A DNA stretch of 64,000 bases, from positions 248,001-312,000 of the forward strand of contig NZ_JACPOF010000017.1 in NCBI RefSeq assembly GCF_016185115.1, written 5' to 3'. A program made the position numbers and the translations under genes. Below the pieces are notes generated by a model that did no database searches, was not told where the DNA came from, and saw only the letters and a program-made list of their open reading frames with translations. Shown piece by piece: positions 62,302-64,000 of the stretch. This DNA is from Polaromonas sp. Lineage in GTDB: Bacteria; Pseudomonadota; Gammaproteobacteria; Burkholderiales; Burkholderiaceae_C. How positions within the stretch are numbered: position 1 is the stretch's first letter; each line of letters opens with the position of its first letter.

Positions 62302-63654
62302 ATGACAACGACTCAAAAACCGCCGGCGCTACCGGGTCTGCTGCCTCTTTCAATCGCTCTGGCCTCCGTGCTGATGGCTTTTGCACCACAGGCCCGGGCC
62401 CAAAGCCTGGTTGAGCTGTATGAGTCTGCACGCGCGTTCGACGCGAGCTACCAGTCGGCAAAACTGCAGTACGACGCCAATGTGGCGAGAGCCGACCAGG
62501 CGAAAGCCGGCATCCTGCCTTCCGCGGGGCTGGCTGCAGGCGTGTCGCGCACCGGTTTTGACAACACCAACCCGCTGGTGGACCGCAGCTTCAGTACCCA
62601 GAACGCGACCCTGACAGCAAGCCAGCCGCTCTATCGCCCGGCCAACTGGGCTGCCTATGAGCAAAGCTTCAGACAGGTCGAACTGGCCAAGGCCCAACTT
62701 GACGCATCCGAGCAGGATCTCATCGTGCGCTCCAGCCAGGCCTACTTTGATGTTCTTGCGGCACAGGACACCCTGACCTTTGTCCGCGCGCAAAAAGAAG
62801 CGGTGGCAGAGCAACTGGCTTCGGCCAAGCGCAACTTTGAAGTCGGGACCTCGACCATCACCGACACACGCGAAGCCCAGGCGCGTTATGACCTGGTGAC
62901 GGCGCAGGAAATCGCTGCCGAAAACGACCTGCGTGTGAAAAAGCTGGCACTCGACACACTCGCCGGCAAGACAAATTCGCAACCCAAAGGGCTGGCTGCA
63001 CCCATCGCCCTGCCACCTGTGGCGCCGGCTGACGTCAACCTCTGGGTAGACCAGGCAAGTCTCGTCCACCCCAGCATCCGGCAGGCGCAGAAAAACTACG
63101 AGATCGCAGAGCTTGAAGTAGACAAGGCCGAAGCCGGACACAAACCTACCGTCGACCTGAACGCCAGCTATAACGTCACGCGCAGCCCTGCGGGCACAGC
63201 CGTCAGCACCCTCAATACGCGCAACAACACCGGCACCATAGGCTTGCTGCTGAATGTGCCGCTGTTCGCAGGCTTTGCCACGCAGAACCGCGTGCGCGAA
63301 ACCCTGTCACTCAAGGACAAGGCGCAAAGCGACCTTGAAGGCGCACGCCGAACCGTCGCGTTGAACACCCGAACCGCCTACTTCGGTGTGCTGTCCGGAC
63401 AAGGCCAGGTCAAGGCGCTTGAAGCGGCCGAACTGTCAAGCCAGAGCGCGCTCGATGCCAACAAGCTGGGCTACCAGGTCGGTGTGCGCATCAACATTGA
63501 CGTGCTCAACTCCCAGAGCCAGCTCTTCCAGACCAAACGTGACCTTGCGCAGGCCCGCTACAACGTGTTGCTGGGTGGCCTGCGCTTGCGCCAGGCCAAC
63601 GGAACGCTGACGCCTGAAGACCTGCTCATCATCAATTCCCTGCTCGTCAAGTAA
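62302..63654 (+). CDS. TolC-family outer-membrane efflux protein
   Basis: A 450-residue outer-membrane channel of the TolC type. A signal peptide ends near QARAQ (residue 34); mature SLVELYESARAFDASYQSAKLQYDAN starts the first helical repeat; the second repeat begins about residue 240 (VDQASLVHPSIRQAQKNYEIAELEVDKAEAG). It provides the outer-membrane exit for the RND pump at 57784 and others. The start at 62302 gives the signal; the frame is open further upstream without one. Confidence 0.95.
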   Translation: MTTTQKPPALPGLLPLSIALASVLMAFAPQARAQSLVELYESARAFDASYQSAKLQYDANVARADQAKAGILPSAGLAAGVSRTGFDNTNPLVDRSFSTQNATLTASQPLYRPANWAAYEQSFRQVELAKAQLDASEQDLIVRSSQAYFDVLAAQDTLTFVRAQKEAVAEQLASAKRNFEVGTSTITDTREAQARYDLVTAQEIAAENDLRVKKLALDTLAGKTNSQPKGLAAPIALPPVAPADVNLWVDQASLVHPSIRQAQKNYEIAELEVDKAEAGHKPTVDLNASYNVTRSPAGTAVSTLNTRNNTGTIGLLLNVPLFAGFATQNRVRETLSLKDKAQSDLEGARRTVALNTRTAYFGVLSGQGQVKALEAAELSSQSALDANKLGYQVGVRINIDVLNSQSQLFQTKRDLAQARYNVLLGGLRLRQANGTLTPEDLLIINSLLVK

Positions 63655-63676
63655 ACCCTCCCGCAGGGGCAGCGCC

Positions 63677-64000
63677 ATGCTGATGCAGACCAAAGACGCG
63701 CCGCTGATGATGGGTGACCTGCCCATTGAAGCAGAGCGTGTCACGGCTGTGCCCAGCACGATACCGGCGGGCCCGATGTTCGAGCTGATTGAGGAAACCA
63801 CCTGGGAAGCCTTGCGCGCATCAGGCCGGCAATGGCCGTTTGACCGTCCGGTGCTGGTCAAGGGCGGCGTAAAACACTGGCCGTCATTCAGCAAATGGTC
63901 TTTTGAGTCACTGGCCGATGTCTGCGAGAGCGATGCGTCGGAAGCGCCGGTGAAATTCACCGATGGCCTGGTCGAGCAGGGCGTGACCAAGGGCAGGCCG
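63677..64000 (+). CDS. Cupin/JmjC-like protein, N-terminal part (cut by right edge)
   Basis: An open frame from ATG 63677 to the window end, at least 108 residues. After a Met-rich start it has WEALRASGRQWPFDRPVLVK, then GGVKHWPSFSKWSFESLADV, resembling the N-terminal region of cupin-like JmjC-domain proteins, where R-P-V-L-V-K-G is typical. The metal site would lie beyond the edge, so activity cannot be judged. Follows tolC closely (22 bases). Confidence 0.65.
   Translation, partial: MLMQTKDAPLMMGDLPIEAERVTAVPSTIPAGPMFELIEETTWEALRASGRQWPFDRPVLVKGGVKHWPSFSKWSFESLADVCESDASEAPVKFTDGLVEQGVTKGRP

Overview
The window looks like a chromosomal segment of a Betaproteobacterium, order Burkholderiales, most likely family Comamonadaceae (Polaromonas/Rhodoferax-like). 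This rests on recognised protein families and gene orders (rpsP-rimM-trmD-rplS, xseB-ispA-dxs followed by a Rieske oxygenase, polA-small protein-thrB), high GC, and dispersed intergenic repeats of a kind I associate with that family. No search was run. No rRNA, tRNA, CRISPR array, phage or intact insertion sequence was seen.

Layout. 1-6.6 kb: the end of an MFS transporter, a leftward TonB-like/ExbB/ExbD/ExbD/isochorismatase-like cluster, a Bug-type binding protein and an NAD-binding epimerase-like protein. 6.7-10.5 kb: a ferredoxin-flavin reductase and two paralogous TRAP binding proteins. 10.6-17 kb: isoprenoid genes dxs, ispA and xseB, then rightward Rieske oxygenase, DMT transporter and sulfurtransferase. 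17.1-20.3 kb: three tiny coupled ORFs, a ZIP transporter, a dienelactone hydrolase and an I78 inhibitor lipoprotein. 20.3-28.9 kb: a kinase-UspA fusion coupled to a phosphoesterase, polA, thrB, and a membrane protein/FecR pair. 29.1-38.7 kb: uvrD, guaC, a formamidase-like hydrolase, a beta-hydroxyacid dehydrogenase, a DEAD-box helicase with a structured leader, and orn. 38.8-45.5 kb: M48 protease-phhB-rsgA, a CobD-like protein, a NUDIX hydrolase and the rpsP operon. 45.7-49.8 kb: GNAT, TM2 protein, pit with a DUF47 partner, AEC transporter. 49.9-55.8 kb: a ZnuD-like receptor with a small His-rich partner, an AstE/AspA-like protein, msrA, a small membrane protein and YdcF. 55.8-64 kb: TetR regulator, RND adaptor and pump, Pcm-like methyltransferase, rhodanese, TolC, and the start of a cupin/JmjC-like gene.

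How genes work together. The TetR-adaptor-pump-TolC set could form one tripartite efflux system. The TonB/ExbBD cluster could energise outer-membrane receptors, one of which (ZnuD-like) lies in the window, with a ZIP importer as possible inner-membrane partner. dxs and ispA supply isoprenoids. Pit and the DUF47 protein form a phosphate uptake pair.

Most unusual signals: two ~265-bp palindromic elements (25552-25816 and 33597-33863) that keep the same fold with different stem sequences; a GC-rich dispersed repeat whose fifth copy lies in frame inside the RND pump gene; a three-gene micro-operon of tiny proteins; a gene whose ribosome binding site points at an ATC codon; and a three-hairpin leader before the DEAD-box helicase.
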